A stretch of 64,000 nucleotides of DNA from JAXLSZ01 sp046330315 (GCA_046330315.1 JAXLSZ010000012.1:27083-91082), one strand, 5' to 3'; shown: positions 43,185 to 53,539, counted from the first letter of the stretch. The notes: a model not told the origin generated them from the sequence alone. Translations and numbers: made by a program.

Positions 43185-44233
43185 TGCGGCCCCCTCTCGG
43201 CGTCGGCGAGCACCTCCATCAGCCCCGGGCCGCCGCTTTCGCCGCCGCCGAGCAGGTCGAAGCGGCGGATGTTGCGATCGGCGATCTCCTGGATGCGCTC
43301 GATCACGTCGCGCCGCGGCTCCGCTCCGAACAGGTGGGCGTAGCGGCGCTGGCGCTTCAGGTACTCCTCGACCGGGACCCGGTCGCGGATCTTCGCGCTT
43401 GAGACCACCTCGCCGTCGACCGCCTCGAAGACCGGGAAGAGCCCCGTCTCCTTGGCCAGGCGGGCGATCAGGATCGTCTCGGCGGAGGCCGACCCCCAGC
43501 CCAGCGGGCAGGGGACGAAGACGTGCAGGTAGCGGGCCCCCCCGAACTCCATCGCCCGCTCGACCTTGGCTTCGAGGTCGCGCAGGTCGGCGACCGTGGC
43601 GGTCGCCACGTAGGGGATCTCGTGGGCCATCGCGATCAGCGGCGCGTTCTTGCCCTGGCCGAAGACGTTGCCTGGCTCGGGTCCGACCGGCTTGGTCGTC
43701 GCCGTGCGGGCCGCCGGCGGGGTGGCCCCCGAGCGCTGGACGCCGGTGTTCATGTAGGCCTCGTTGTCGTAGCAGACGAAAAGCACGTCGTCGTTCCGCT
43801 CGAACATGCCCGAGAGGCAGCCGAAGCCGATGTCCAGCGTCCCGCCGTCGCCGCCCTGGCCGACCACCCGCACGTCGGTGCGCCCCTTCGCCCTCAGCGC
43901 CGCGGCAACACCGGTGGCGACCGCCGGCGCGTTGCCGAACAGCGAGTGGATCCAGGGCAGCCGCCAGGACGACTCCGGGTAGGGCGTGGAGAAGACCTCG
44001 AGGCAGCCGGTGGCGTTTGTCGCGACCAGCTTCCCCCCGGTCGCCCGCATCGCCGCGTCGAGCACGTAGCGCGCCCCCAGCGCCTCGCCGCAGCCCTGGC
44101 AGGCCCGGTGCCCGGAGGTCAGGGAGTTCGAGCGGTCCGCCCGCGCCTGCACGCTGCGCTGGTCGGCGTCGAGCAGCCGGTTGCCCACCGCGAAGGTGCC
44201 TGTCTGGTACATCTTCAGCTCCTGGCGGGGCAT
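43181..44233 (-). CDS. porB: Pyruvate:ferredoxin oxidoreductase beta subunit
   Basis: This 350-residue subunit binds thiamine diphosphate: GHRACQGCGEALGARYVLDA (first cluster/TPP region) and GQGGDGGTLDIGFGCLSG, followed by VCYDNEAYMNTGVQRSGATP, the GDG...N metal-pyrophosphate motif. HVFVPCPLGWG gives another conserved cysteine. It catalyses decarboxylation of the 2-oxoacid with the alpha subunit. ATG 44233 was chosen; the frame runs further upstream into the alpha gene but the conserved part begins here. It is 10 bp after porA. Confidence 0.92.
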   Translation of the reverse strand: MPRQELKMYQTGTFAVGNRLLDADQRSVQARADRSNSLTSGHRACQGCGEALGARYVLDAAMRATGGKLVATNATGCLEVFSTPYPESSWRLPWIHSLFGNAPAVATGVAAALRAKGRTDVRVVGQGGDGGTLDIGFGCLSGMFERNDDVLFVCYDNEAYMNTGVQRSGATPPAARTATTKPVGPEPGNVFGQGKNAPLIAMAHEIPYVATATVADLRDLEAKVERAMEFGGARYLHVFVPCPLGWGSASAETILIARLAKETGLFPVFEAVDGEVVSSAKIRDRVPVEEYLKRQRRYAHLFGAEPRRDVIERIQEIADRNIRRFDLLGGGESGGPGLMEVLADAERGPQ

Positions 44234-44243
44234 CTCGGTCTCC

Positions 44244-45497
44244 TCAGTGGGATCGGGCCGCGACGATCCCGATGTCGCGCAACATGTGCTCGGAGTGGGT
44301 TCCGGGGGCGTGGCCGGCGCGCATCCGCTCGATCTCACGCTCGACCAGCCCGGCGTCCATGTCGAGGAAGCTCAGCGGCTTCAGCCGGTCGGCGACGGCC
44401 TCGGCGAAGAGCCGGCGCAGGCTCTCGGAGGTGATCGCCCGCCCGCCCAGTCCGGCGATCACCGTGTAGCCGTTCAGCGAGACGCCCGAGAGGGCCATCC
44501 GGACGTTGGCCGAGACGATGCCGCCGACCCCCACGGCGAGCGCCTTCTCGAGGACCACGACCCGCTTCGCCCCGGCGAGCGCCGCGCGCACCTCCTCCAG
44601 CGGGAAGGGCCGGAAGGACCTGATCGCCAGGGCGCCGATCGGCTCCCCGTCCTCGCGCATCTCGTCGATCACCTCCTCGATCGTGCCCAGCACCGAGCCG
44701 AGCGCGACGACGATCGTCTCCGCCCCCTCGCAGCGGTAGGGACGCACCAGCCCGCCCGATTCCCGCCCGAAGCGCGCGGCGAACTCGGAGGCGATCTCGG
44801 GAATCAGGTCCAGCGCCTCCATCTGCTTGGCATGAGCGAGGTAGCGGACCTCGAAGAAGGCCTCCGGCCCGACCATGGCGCCGATCGTCACCGGCTCGGC
44901 GGGGTCGAGGATCTGGCGAGGCTCGTAGGCGGGCAGGTAGGCGTCGACCTGCTCGGCCGAGGGGACGTCCACCCGCTCGACGGCGTGGGTGAGGATGAAG
45001 CCGTCCATGCAGACCATCACCGGCAGGGAGATCGCCTCGGCGAGCCGGAAGGCCTGGATGTGGAGGTCGAGCGCCTCCTGGTTGGACTCCGCGTAGAGCT
45101 GGACCCAGCCCGAGTCGCGCTGCGACATCGCGTCGCTGTGGTCGTTCCAGATGTTGATCGGCGCCCCGATCGCCCGGTTGGCGACGGTCATCACGATCGG
45201 CAGCCCCAGCCCCGAGGCGTTGTAGAGCGCCTCGGCCATGTAGAGGAGACCCTGGCTGGCGGTCGCCGTGTAGGCGCGCGCACCGGCGGCGGAGGCGCCG
45301 ATGCAGGCCGACAGCGCCGCGAACTCCGACTCGACCGAGAGGTACTCGCAGGGGCTCACCTCCCCCCTTCTGACCAGGTCGGAGAGGTGCTCGACGATGT
45401 GCGTCTGCGGGGAGATCGGGTAGGCGCAGACCACCTCGGGCCGGCAGAGTCCGACCGCCTCGGCGACCGCGCGGGAGCCCTCCTGCTGCCTAAGCAC
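44244..45497 (-). CDS. porA: Pyruvate:ferredoxin oxidoreductase alpha subunit
   Basis: This 417-residue subunit has the POR alpha N-terminus (GSRAVAEAVGLCRPEVVCAYPISPQTHIVE), VESEFAALSACIGASAAGARAYTATASQGLLYM, and NRAIGAPINIWNDHSDAMSQRDSGWVQLY, which line the substrate and TPP pocket. A C-terminal transketolase-like domain follows (TIVVALGSVLGTIEEVIDEM). YPISPQT is typical of pyruvate or branched-chain 2-oxoacid enzymes rather than 2-oxoglutarate ones; pyruvate is the more likely substrate. GTG 45497 overlaps the gamma-subunit gene by 8 bp. Confidence 0.92.
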   Translation of the reverse strand: MLRQQEGSRAVAEAVGLCRPEVVCAYPISPQTHIVEHLSDLVRRGEVSPCEYLSVESEFAALSACIGASAAGARAYTATASQGLLYMAEALYNASGLGLPIVMTVANRAIGAPINIWNDHSDAMSQRDSGWVQLYAESNQEALDLHIQAFRLAEAISLPVMVCMDGFILTHAVERVDVPSAEQVDAYLPAYEPRQILDPAEPVTIGAMVGPEAFFEVRYLAHAKQMEALDLIPEIASEFAARFGRESGGLVRPYRCEGAETIVVALGSVLGTIEEVIDEMREDGEPIGALAIRSFRPFPLEEVRAALAGAKRVVVLEKALAVGVGGIVSANVRMALSGVSLNGYTVIAGLGGRAITSESLRRLFAEAVADRLKPLSFLDMDAGLVEREIERMRAGHAPGTHSEHMLRDIGIVAARSH

Positions 45498-46071
45498 GGG
45501 CGAGGTCCTCCATTTCCTCGCGCACGAAGGAGAAGGCCTCCTCCGCCGCCCTCACGTTGCCATCCCCGACCTCTCCGGAGAAGCGCTCGCGGATCGCCGT
45601 CGCGACGGATTCCATCTCCAGCAGCCCGCTGAGCGCCGCGAAGCCGCCGAGCAGGACCGCGTTGGGCAGGGGCCGGCCGAGGTGCTCGCGGGCGAGCTCG
45701 GTGGCCGGCACCGTGAGGATCCGCTCCCGCCGCAGCCGCTCCGCCAGCTCGTCGAGGCCGAGCTCGGCGAACCCGACGGAGGAGTTGATCAGCACGTAGG
45801 CCCCCTCGCCGACCCCCGCGAAGAGGTCCACCTGGTGCAGCAGGGTGGGGTCCTGGACGATCAGCGCGTCGGGCCGGGAGACCGGCTCGCGGGTGCGGAT
45901 CGGGCGGTCGTCGATCCGGCAGAAGGAGACCACCGGGGCGCCGGTGCGCTCCGAGCCGAAGCTGGGGAAGGCCTGCGCGTGGCGGCCCTCCAGGAAGGCG
46001 GCCACGGAGAGCATCTCGGCCGCCGTCACCGCGCCCTGGCCGCCGCGGCCGTGGATCCGGACCTCGAACAT
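45490..46071 (-). CDS. porG: Pyruvate:ferredoxin oxidoreductase gamma subunit
   Basis: This 193-residue subunit has the family start MFEVRIHGRGGQGAVTAAEMLSVAAF and FPSFGSERTGAPVVSFCRI, with VLINSS and NAVLLGGFAAL downstream. It binds CoA/holds the quaternary structure in four-subunit PORs. The delta (ferredoxin) subunit is not a separate gene here but is found as the C-terminal domain of the GltD-like protein. The start ATG overlaps the stop of the protease gene by one base. Confidence 0.92.
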   Translation of the reverse strand: MFEVRIHGRGGQGAVTAAEMLSVAAFLEGRHAQAFPSFGSERTGAPVVSFCRIDDRPIRTREPVSRPDALIVQDPTLLHQVDLFAGVGEGAYVLINSSVGFAELGLDELAERLRRERILTVPATELAREHLGRPLPNAVLLGGFAALSGLLEMESVATAIRERFSGEVGDGNVRAAEEAFSFVREEMEDLARA

Positions 46072-46526
46072 CAGGGCGCCAGCTCCTCGACCAGGGCCCG
46101 CGCCACCTGCTCGGCGGCACGGGCGACCTCTTCGCTGACCGGTGCGCCCGGCGCGAAGTCGCGGCCCTCGATCCCCCAGACGACGAGGCTGGCGGGCAGG
46201 CGGCCGAGCCCCCGGGCAAGCTCGATCGACTCGGCCAGGCCGAGGGCGTGGGTCGAGGGAGGCGAGATGCCCGGGTCCAGGGGCGCCTCGGTGACGTCGA
46301 GGCGCAGCACGGTCCCGGGCTCGACCCCCCGCGAGGTGGCGTCTGCGACGACGACCACCTCCGAGCAGCCGAGCGCCTCCACGAGGTCCACCGGCTCCCC
46401 CTCGAGGTCGCGCACCTCGATCGAGCCGGCGGCGATCTCGCGCACCCGGTCGGCGACCAGCAGCCCGGCGCAGTCGTCCCCGCGCATCCGGTTGCCGATG
46501 CCGGCCAGGAGCGGGACGGAGCTCAA
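46071..46526 (-). CDS. [NiFe] hydrogenase maturation protease (HycI/HybD family)
   Basis: This 151-residue endopeptidase has the family start LLAGIGNRMRGDDCAGLLVADRV, with an acidic Ni ligand in the GN...RGDD region, VVVVADATS (second acidic ligand) and STHALGLAESIELARGLG (His ligand). It cuts the C-terminal extension of the hydrogenase large subunit after nickel insertion. The start is TTG 46526, overlapping the large-subunit stop (TTGA). Position directly after hydA is the usual one. Confidence 0.9.
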   Translation of the reverse strand: MSSVPLLAGIGNRMRGDDCAGLLVADRVREIAAGSIEVRDLEGEPVDLVEALGCSEVVVVADATSRGVEPGTVLRLDVTEAPLDPGISPPSTHALGLAESIELARGLGRLPASLVVWGIEGRDFAPGAPVSEEVARAAEQVARALVEELAP

Positions 46527-47833
46527 CGCCCCTCCACCTCGAGCCGCAGGAAGTGGGTCGCGCAGGAGATGCATGGGTCGAAGTTGCGGATCGCCTGCTC
46601 GCAGCGGAGCGTCAGCTCCTCGTCGGGAAGGCCAAGGTGCGCGCTCACGAACTCGTGCAGGTCCTCCTCGATGGTTCGCTGGTTCTGGGATGTCGGGGGG
46701 ACTATCCGGGCCGAGGCGATCTCCCCGTCCCCGGTGACCTCGTACCGATGGTAGAGCAGGCCGCGCGGCGCCTCGGTAGCGCCGTGGCCGACGGCGTGGC
46801 GCGGCTCCGCCTCGAGGAAGGGCCGGGCGGGCGGCTCGTAGGAGTCGATCAGCCGCAGCGCCTCGTCGAGCGCGTAGAGGATCTCCACGGCCCGCACGAC
46901 GATGCTGCGGAAGGGGTTGGCGGTTCCCTCGCCGATCCCGGCCGCCCCGGCCGCCTCGGCGGCAAGCGGGGAGAGCCGGCCGCGGTTGAGGTTGAAGCGG
47001 GCCATCGGCCCGGTCAGGTAGGAGCCGCGTCCCCGCACCACCGAGTGCAGGGCGGTGGAGTGCTCGACCTGGAGCTCCTCGAAGGTCTGGTCGAACCCGG
47101 CGGGCTCGACGTCCACCCCCAGCGAGGAGACGATCCGGCCCCGGTCGATCGGGTACTCGGAGGGATCCTCCGGGCGCAGCGAGACGAACTCGTAGTCGCG
47201 CTCGAGCTCGGGGAAGTCCAGCGAGGCGGTCCAGCGCACCGTCTCCAGGGCCTCCTCTCGAGCCCGCTCGAGCTGGTCCCGGACCCCGGCCAGCTCGGCG
47301 GGGCGCGGGGCGCGGTAGAAGCCCCCCACCCGCACGTTCACCGGGTGCACCTCGCGCCCCCCGACGGCGGCGATCAGCCGGTTGCCGGCCTTCTTGGTGC
47401 GCAGCCCCCGCTCGACCACCTCGCCGTGCTCGCGGGCCATCTCGAAGCCGCTCTCGTACCCGAGGAAATCCGGCGCGTGCAGGAGGTAGAGGTGCAGGCA
47501 GTGGCTCTCGATCCACTCCCCGCAGTAGATCAGCCGCCGCAGCGCGCGCAAGGGCTCGTCGAGCTCGATCCCCAGCGCGTCCTCCATCGCCTCGCAGGCG
47601 CTCATCTGGTAGGCGACCGGGCAGATTCCGCAGATCCGCGCCGTGATGTCGGGTGCCTCGCCGAGGGCGCGCCCGCGAAGCAGCCCCTCGAAGAGCCGCG
47701 GCGGCTCGTAGATCTGCAGCTGCACGTCGAGGACCTCGCCGCCGGCGACCCGCACCCGCATCGCCCCCTCGCCCTCGACCCGGGCCAGGGCCTCGGTGCG
47801 GATCGTCCGCGTCGGGCGGCCACGCTGACTCAC
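46523..47833 (-). CDS. hydA: [NiFe] hydrogenase large (catalytic) subunit, group 3b-like
   Basis: This 436-residue subunit has both Ni-Fe ligand motifs: RICGIC (residues 66-71) near the N-terminus and DPCISCATH (residues 419-427) near the C-terminus. The 9-residue tail FLRLEVEGR after His427 is the part removed by the maturation protease. The short length and gene neighbours (NAD(P)-binding, ferredoxin-like and small subunits) match the bidirectional NADP-linked group 3b (sulfhydrogenase type). GTG 47833 has AGGAGG upstream; this start region is a 32-bp duplicate of the end of the small-subunit gene. Confidence 0.93.
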   Translation of the reverse strand: MSQRGRPTRTIRTEALARVEGEGAMRVRVAGGEVLDVQLQIYEPPRLFEGLLRGRALGEAPDITARICGICPVAYQMSACEAMEDALGIELDEPLRALRRLIYCGEWIESHCLHLYLLHAPDFLGYESGFEMAREHGEVVERGLRTKKAGNRLIAAVGGREVHPVNVRVGGFYRAPRPAELAGVRDQLERAREEALETVRWTASLDFPELERDYEFVSLRPEDPSEYPIDRGRIVSSLGVDVEPAGFDQTFEELQVEHSTALHSVVRGRGSYLTGPMARFNLNRGRLSPLAAEAAGAAGIGEGTANPFRSIVVRAVEILYALDEALRLIDSYEPPARPFLEAEPRHAVGHGATEAPRGLLYHRYEVTGDGEIASARIVPPTSQNQRTIEEDLHEFVSAHLGLPDEELTLRCEQAIRNFDPCISCATHFLRLEVEGR

Positions 47834-47891
47834 CGGAGCCCGCCTCCTGCGCGGCGCTCACTCACCGGCACCCGCCTCCTGGGCCTCGCTC
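47828..47891. repeat. 32-bp tandem duplication at the hydD/hydA junction
   Basis: On the minus strand the block CAGGAGGCGGG(T/C)(G/T)CCGGTGAGT occurs twice with a period of 32 bp. Each copy has AGGAGG followed by GTGAG. The first copy ends the small-subunit gene, the second supplies the start of the large-subunit gene. It probably turned a 4-bp overlap into a 24-bp gap. Confidence 0.8.
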
Positions 47892-48649
47892 TCGGCCCGG
47901 AAGGCCGGGCTGTTGGCGTTGAAGGTGCGGAAGGCCCGCACGGTCTCGCGCCTGCCCGAGCCCAGCCGCCCCCGCATCCAGCCGGCCAGCGAGGCCGTGT
48001 TGGGGGACTCCATCGGCCCGTAGCAGCCGTAGCAGCCGCGGTCGTAGGAGGGGCAGATCGCCCCGCACCCGGCGTGGGTGACCGGGCCCAGGCACGGGGT
48101 CCCGTGGGCCACGGTGACGCAGACGTTACCGGCCCGCTTGCACTCGATGCAGACGCTGTAGGACGGGACGTTGGGGCGCCGCCCGGCAAGGAAGGCCGAG
48201 ATCACCTCGAGCAGCTGGTGCTTGCTGACCGGGCATCCCTGCAGCTCGAAGTCCACCCGCACGTGCTCGGAGATCGGCGTCGAGGTGCGAAGGGTCGAGA
48301 TGTAGGACGGCGTCGCGTAGACGGCGCCGACGAGCTCGTCGACGTCGGCGAAGTTGCGAAGCGCCTGGATGCCCCCGGCGGTGGCGCAGGCCCCGATCGT
48401 GACCAGGTGCCTGGAGACCCGGCGCACCTGGCGGATCCGCTCGGCGTCGGAGGGGGTGGTGATCGAGCCCTCGACCAGCGAGACGTCGTAGGGGCCCGCG
48501 ACGGTGGCCCGGGTCGCCTCGAGGAACTGGGCGACCTCGACCTCGCCTGCGAGCGAGAGGAGCTCGTCCTCGAGGTCGAGGATGCTGAGCTGGCAGCCGT
48601 CGCAGGAGGCGAACTTCCAGACGGCGAGCTTGGGGCGCCGGGGGCTCAC
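47858..48649 (-). CDS. hydD: [NiFe] hydrogenase small subunit, group 3b-like
   Basis: This 263-residue subunit has the proximal cluster motif FASCDGCQLSILDLEDELL (Cys16, Cys19), GACATAGGIQALRNF and GCPVSKHQLLEVI, then C-terminal cluster ligands in SVCIECKRAGNVC, GPVTHAGCGAICP and RGCYGCYGP. No Tat signal is present, so it is cytoplasmic, as expected for group 3. It relays electrons between the Ni-Fe site and the HydG/HydB module. GTG 48649 overlaps the hydG stop by 4 bp; the C-terminus is within the 32-bp duplication. Confidence 0.92.
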   Translation of the reverse strand: MSPRRPKLAVWKFASCDGCQLSILDLEDELLSLAGEVEVAQFLEATRATVAGPYDVSLVEGSITTPSDAERIRQVRRVSRHLVTIGACATAGGIQALRNFADVDELVGAVYATPSYISTLRTSTPISEHVRVDFELQGCPVSKHQLLEVISAFLAGRRPNVPSYSVCIECKRAGNVCVTVAHGTPCLGPVTHAGCGAICPSYDRGCYGCYGPMESPNTASLAGWMRGRLGSGRRETVRAFRTFNANSPAFRAESEAQEAGAGE

Positions 48650-49518
48650 AGCTCCCTCACCCCGTAGATGGGCTCGATCGCGGCGAGGCTGAAGACCGGG
48701 CCCTCGCGGCAGGCGAAGGCGGCCCCGAACTGGCAGCGCCCGCAGAGGGTGACGGCGCACTTCATGTTCCGCTCCAGGGAGAGGTGGATGCGCTCCGGCG
48801 ACAGCCCGGCGGCGCGCAGCGAGCGCACCGTGAAGCTCATCATCGCCTCGGGGCCGCAGACCAGCGCCAGCGAGCGGCCCGGGTCGAGCGACGCCCGCTC
48901 GATCAGCCTGGTCACCACCCCCACCTCACCGCGCCAGTCGCCGGCCGCGGTGTCCACGGTGAGGGCGACCTCGAGCTCGGAGGCCCAGCGCTCGAGCTCC
49001 TCGCGGAAGAGGAGCTGCCCGGGCTCGCGCCCGCCGTAGAGCAGGACCACCCGCCCCAAGCCCTCCCTCCCGGCCAGGCCGCTGAGCACCGCGGGGCGAA
49101 GGGGCGCGAGCCCCAGGCCTCCGGCGACGACGACGAGGTCGCCTCCGCGGGCCTCCCGCACCGGCCAGCCTCTTCCGAACGGCCCGCGCACGCCGAGCAC
49201 GTCCCCGGGCTGCGCGGCGCAGATCGCCTCGGTGACCGGCCCGACCGCCCGCACCGTGTGGACGAGGGGGCCGGCGGCGGCGGGGTCGCCGCTGATCGAG
49301 ATCGGGACCTCGCCCACGCCGAACCCGTAGAGCATGTTGAACTGGCCCGGCTCGAAGGCGGGCGCCTCTCCACCGCCGCGGGGCTCGAGCTCCAGGGTCC
49401 AGGTGTCCGGGGTCTCGCGGCGGCGGCGGAGGACGCGGTACGGCTCGGGCACCATCGGGCCGGGGCCGGGGGCCCCGCGCTGGGACGGATCGGCGATCCC
49501 CTCACTCACCCTCGGCAT
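48646..49518 (-). CDS. hydG: Hydrogenase FAD/NAD(P)-binding subunit
   Basis: This 290-residue protein is like the gamma subunit of sulfhydrogenase and dihydroorotate dehydrogenase electron-transfer subunits. It has a flavin-binding barrel (FEPGQFNMLYGFGVGEVPISISGD), an NAD(P) domain (VVVAGGLGLAPLRPAV; LLYGGREPGQLLF; ALVCGPEAMM) and C-terminal [2Fe-2S] ligands in KCAVTLCGRCQFGAAFACREG. It links the hydrogenase to NAD(P)(H). ATG 49518 and GTG 49509 are both possible starts; each overlaps the upstream gene. Confidence 0.9.
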   Translation of the reverse strand: MPRVSEGIADPSQRGAPGPGPMVPEPYRVLRRRRETPDTWTLELEPRGGGEAPAFEPGQFNMLYGFGVGEVPISISGDPAAAGPLVHTVRAVGPVTEAICAAQPGDVLGVRGPFGRGWPVREARGGDLVVVAGGLGLAPLRPAVLSGLAGREGLGRVVLLYGGREPGQLLFREELERWASELEVALTVDTAAGDWRGEVGVVTRLIERASLDPGRSLALVCGPEAMMSFTVRSLRAAGLSPERIHLSLERNMKCAVTLCGRCQFGAAFACREGPVFSLAAIEPIYGVREL

Positions 49519-49971
49519 GCCCGTAGACGTCGAGCAGCTGGATCCGGGTCGCCTGCAGGCGTTCGATCAGCAGCGTCGCGAAGCGGCGCATCAGCTCGTA
49601 GCCGAGCTCGTGGTCCTCGTCGCACTTGCCGCGCAGGCAGGCGGCGTCGAAGGCGATCGCGGTCCCCCGCTCGCGGGCCGTCGCGTCGAGATGCCACCTG
49701 AACGGGGGGAAGATCCAGGACCAGCCGAGCAGCTCCCCGGGGCCCAGGGTCTCGATCGTGATCGGGCCGCGGCCGGTGACGAATATCTCCAGGGCGACCC
49801 TGCCGCGCCGCAGCGCGTAGAAGTAGTCGGCCGCCTCGCCCTCCCGGAAGAGGCGATCGCCGGCCTCGAAGGAGCGAATCGAGCCGCAGCCCGCGATCAG
49901 CTCGAGGTGGTCGCGGCGCATCCCCTCCAGCGCCGGCACCTCCTCGAGCAGCCTGTCTATCTCGCGCCGGC

Positions 49972-49975
<4 letters not shown>
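49502..49975 (-). CDS. Cyclic nucleotide-binding domain protein
   Basis: This 157-residue protein is one cNMP-binding beta-barrel: FEAGDRLFREGEAADYFYALRRGRVALEI...LGPGELLGWSWIFPPFRW, without a DNA-binding helix-turn-helix. The phosphate-binding cassette normally reads G-E-x6-R-A; here GELLGWSWIFPPFRW lacks the classical arginine-alanine pair, so ligand specificity is doubtful. Similar genes sit inside many bacterial group 3b hydrogenase operons, where their role is unknown. It overlaps hydB by 4 bp (ATGA) and hydG at its other end. Confidence 0.87.
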
Positions 49976-51144
<1,169 letters not shown>

Positions 51145-51164
51145 TAGCCTGGTGCTCGCTGACC

Positions 51165-52055
51165 ATGGAGACGATTATCGCTGCCTACGACGGCCGGCCG
51201 GAGGGGGAGGACGCCGTCGTGCTCGCCCGCCACCTCGCCGCGGCCCTCCGCGGCCGGCTGGTCGTCGCCCAGGTCTTCTCGGCGGAGCCGGCACCCGGGT
51301 CGCCCGAGGCGGCGAAGGACCTCTCCGAGCTCGCCGCCGGGATCCTCCCCCGGCTCGGGCACAGACTCGACGGAGCCGAGGCCGAGCCGCTCGCCGTGAG
51401 GGGCAGCTCCGTCCCCCGCGCGCTCTACGCGCTCGCGGACGGATGCGGAGCCTCGATGGTGGTCGTCGGCTCCACCAGCCGCGGCACGGCGGGGCGGCTG
51501 CTCGCCGGCACGGTAGCGGAGCGCATGCTCCAGGGAGGCCCCTGCCCGGTGGCGGTGGCGCCCCGCGGCCTCGCCGGGTCGGAGTTCGGCCTGCGGGTGC
51601 TGGCGGTCGGCTACGACGACTCGCCCGAGGCCCGCGTCGCGCTCGACCTCGCCGGGCGGATCGCCCTCGGCGCGGGGGCGACCGTGCGGGTGGTCGGGGT
51701 CCTCGAGCACCCCCCCGCCCACGAGGGGGCCGGGGCCGGCGTGCGCCAGATCGACACCGGTCTGCGCGCCGGCCTCCAGGACGCGGTCCACGACGCGGCG
51801 GCGCGCCTCCCGGAGGAGGTGCGGGCCCTTCCCGTCTGCGACCGTGGCAACCCCGCCGTCGAGCTGCGCGACCGCTGCGAGGAGGGCGTGGACCTTCTTG
51901 TCGTGGGGTCCCGCGGCTACGGGCCGGTGCGCCGGGTCCTGCTCGGCAGCGTCTCCTCGATGCTCGTCTCCTCGGTGGGCTGCCCGGTGATCGTCGTGCC
52001 GAGGTCCCATCGAGACGGCGGGGCTCCGCGGGGCCCGGCTCAACCCGCCGCCTGA
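51165..52055 (+). CDS. Universal stress protein with two UspA domains
   Basis: This 296-residue protein contains two tandem Usp domains, residues ~1-140 (IIAAYDGRPEGEDAVVLARHLA...VVGSTSRGTAGRLLAGTVAERML) and ~147-280 (VLAVGYDDSPEARVALDLA...VVGSRGYGPVRRVLLGSVSSML). Both keep the ATP-binding G-x2-G-x9-G-S/T type loop (the second more clearly). Tandem Usps are common in actinobacterial hypoxia regulons. It is divergent from the hydrogenase operon with only 20 bp between start codons, so the two may respond to the same signal. Its 3' end overlaps the convergent acyltransferase gene by 16 bp. Confidence 0.92.
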   Translation: METIIAAYDGRPEGEDAVVLARHLAAALRGRLVVAQVFSAEPAPGSPEAAKDLSELAAGILPRLGHRLDGAEAEPLAVRGSSVPRALYALADGCGASMVVVGSTSRGTAGRLLAGTVAERMLQGGPCPVAVAPRGLAGSEFGLRVLAVGYDDSPEARVALDLAGRIALGAGATVRVVGVLEHPPAHEGAGAGVRQIDTGLRAGLQDAVHDAAARLPEEVRALPVCDRGNPAVELRDRCEEGVDLLVVGSRGYGPVRRVLLGSVSSMLVSSVGCPVIVVPRSHRDGGAPRGPAQPAA

Positions 52056-53539
52056 CCCGCCGCCTCGGCGGCGGCCTCCCTGAGGAAGGCCAGGGACCGG
52101 GCCATGCCGTCGCGCAGGACCGCCAGGTCCGGGACGCTGTCGCGGTCGGCGTTGATGCAGAAGTGGAGGTCCCCGTCGTAGCTGATCACGGCGATTCCGA
52201 CCGCGTGGCTGGCGGCGAGCGGCACCAGCGGCCACACCTCGCTCATCCTCGAGCCGAAGGCGTAGCGGGCCGACGGCGGACCCGGGACGTTGGTGATCGT
52301 GACGTTGAACAGGCGGGTCGCGAAGAGCCCGCGGGCGAGGAAGCTGTGGATCGCCGGCGGCGCCAGGGCCGTGAGGTCGACCAGGGTCTTCGACCCGGTT
52401 CCCTGGCTGCCCGACTTCAGCTCCTCGGCCTCCTCGACCTGGAGCCGGTAGCGCCGCATCGGGTCCGGCTCGTAGACCGGCAGGTGCACGAACAGCGAGG
52501 TGATCCGGTTGCCGAGGTCGAGGTGCTCGCCGGCGCTGCGGATGTTCATCGGCACCATGGCGCGAAGCCCCGCCTCGGGGGGCTCCTCCCCCCTTGCCTC
52601 GAGGAGGTCGCGGAAGCCGCCGGCCGAGATCGCCAGGACGATGTCGTTGACCGTGCCCCCGAGAGCCACCTTGATGCGGCGGAGCTCCTCCAGCGAGACC
52701 CGCATCACGGCGAGCCTGCGGTGCCCTCCGATCGGCTCGTTGAGGCTGGTCCGGGGGGCGGCGTTGGCCTCGTCGCGCACCAGCACGTCGGCGACCGCGC
52801 GGGAGCGTTCGAGGGCGTCGCGGGCGCGCTCGGGATGGCGCACCACCGCAAGGCCGGCGCCGGCGGCGCGGATCGGGAGGCGCACGACCGACCCGGCGAC
52901 GCCGATCGCGCCCGAGGCGAGCGACCGCACCGCCCCCTCGACCCCGCCGGGGCCCCCGGCGGGCGCCGGCACGGCGCGCGGGGCCTTGCCCTCGCCGACC
53001 TCCCGCCCGCCCGGCGGGACCCGCTCCGAGTCGAGCAGCAGGTCGGTGACGTCGACCGACCCGACCCCGTCCACCATGCAGTGGTGGGTCTTGCTGGCCA
53101 GCGCCCAGCGCCCCCCCGCCAGGCCCTCGAGCACCACCAGGTCCCAGAGTGGCCGGCTGCGGTCGAGCCGCTGGGAGAAGTACTCGCCCGCCCATTCCAG
53201 CAGCTCCCCCTCGCCACCCGGCGAGGGCAGCGCGGCGCGGTGGATCTGGGCGCCGACCTCGAAGGCCGGGTCCTCGACCCAGCGGGGCCAGCTGATCCCG
53301 CCGGTCCGCGGCTCGGAGAGTCGCTGGCGGTAGCGGGGCATCGAACCGAGCCTGCGGCTCAGGTGGCGGGCCACCTCGGTCGGGTCCGGCGCCAGGCCCT
53401 CGCCGAGCGGCTCGAAGACCATCACCGCGCCGATGTGCATGTGGGCGCTGTCGTCGGCCTGCTCGAGCTCGAGGAAGGTCGCGTCGAGCGCGGTCAGTGT
53501 CTCTGCCTCCGCCACGGCCCGTGTCTCTGCCTCCGCCAC
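52040..53539 (-). CDS. Wax ester synthase/diacylglycerol acyltransferase (WS/DGAT)
   Basis: This 499-residue acyltransferase has the catalytic HHCMVDG (residues 152-158), the N-terminal LTALDATFLELEQADDSAHMHIGAVMVF, and NDIVLAISAGGFRDLL plus VPGPPSARYAFG downstream, all characteristic of the bacterial WS/DGAT family. It makes storage triacylglycerol or wax esters at the membrane from acyl-CoA. GTG 53539 and GTG 53515 are equivalent starts created by a 24-bp duplication; the second lies closer to the usual family start. It is a single gene, convergent with the stress protein gene. Confidence 0.93.
   Translation of the reverse strand: MAEAETRAVAEAETLTALDATFLELEQADDSAHMHIGAVMVFEPLGEGLAPDPTEVARHLSRRLGSMPRYRQRLSEPRTGGISWPRWVEDPAFEVGAQIHRAALPSPGGEGELLEWAGEYFSQRLDRSRPLWDLVVLEGLAGGRWALASKTHHCMVDGVGSVDVTDLLLDSERVPPGGREVGEGKAPRAVPAPAGGPGGVEGAVRSLASGAIGVAGSVVRLPIRAAGAGLAVVRHPERARDALERSRAVADVLVRDEANAAPRTSLNEPIGGHRRLAVMRVSLEELRRIKVALGGTVNDIVLAISAGGFRDLLEARGEEPPEAGLRAMVPMNIRSAGEHLDLGNRITSLFVHLPVYEPDPMRRYRLQVEEAEELKSGSQGTGSKTLVDLTALAPPAIHSFLARGLFATRLFNVTITNVPGPPSARYAFGSRMSEVWPLVPLAASHAVGIAVISYDGDLHFCINADRDSVPDLAVLRDGMARSLAFLREAAAEAAGQAAG

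Noticed and set aside
46523..48649. High-affinity group 1h or membrane-bound group 1 hydrogenase
   Set aside because: The small subunit has no Tat signal, and the neighbouring FAD/NAD(P)-binding and 4Fe-4S subunits are those of cytoplasmic group 3 enzymes.
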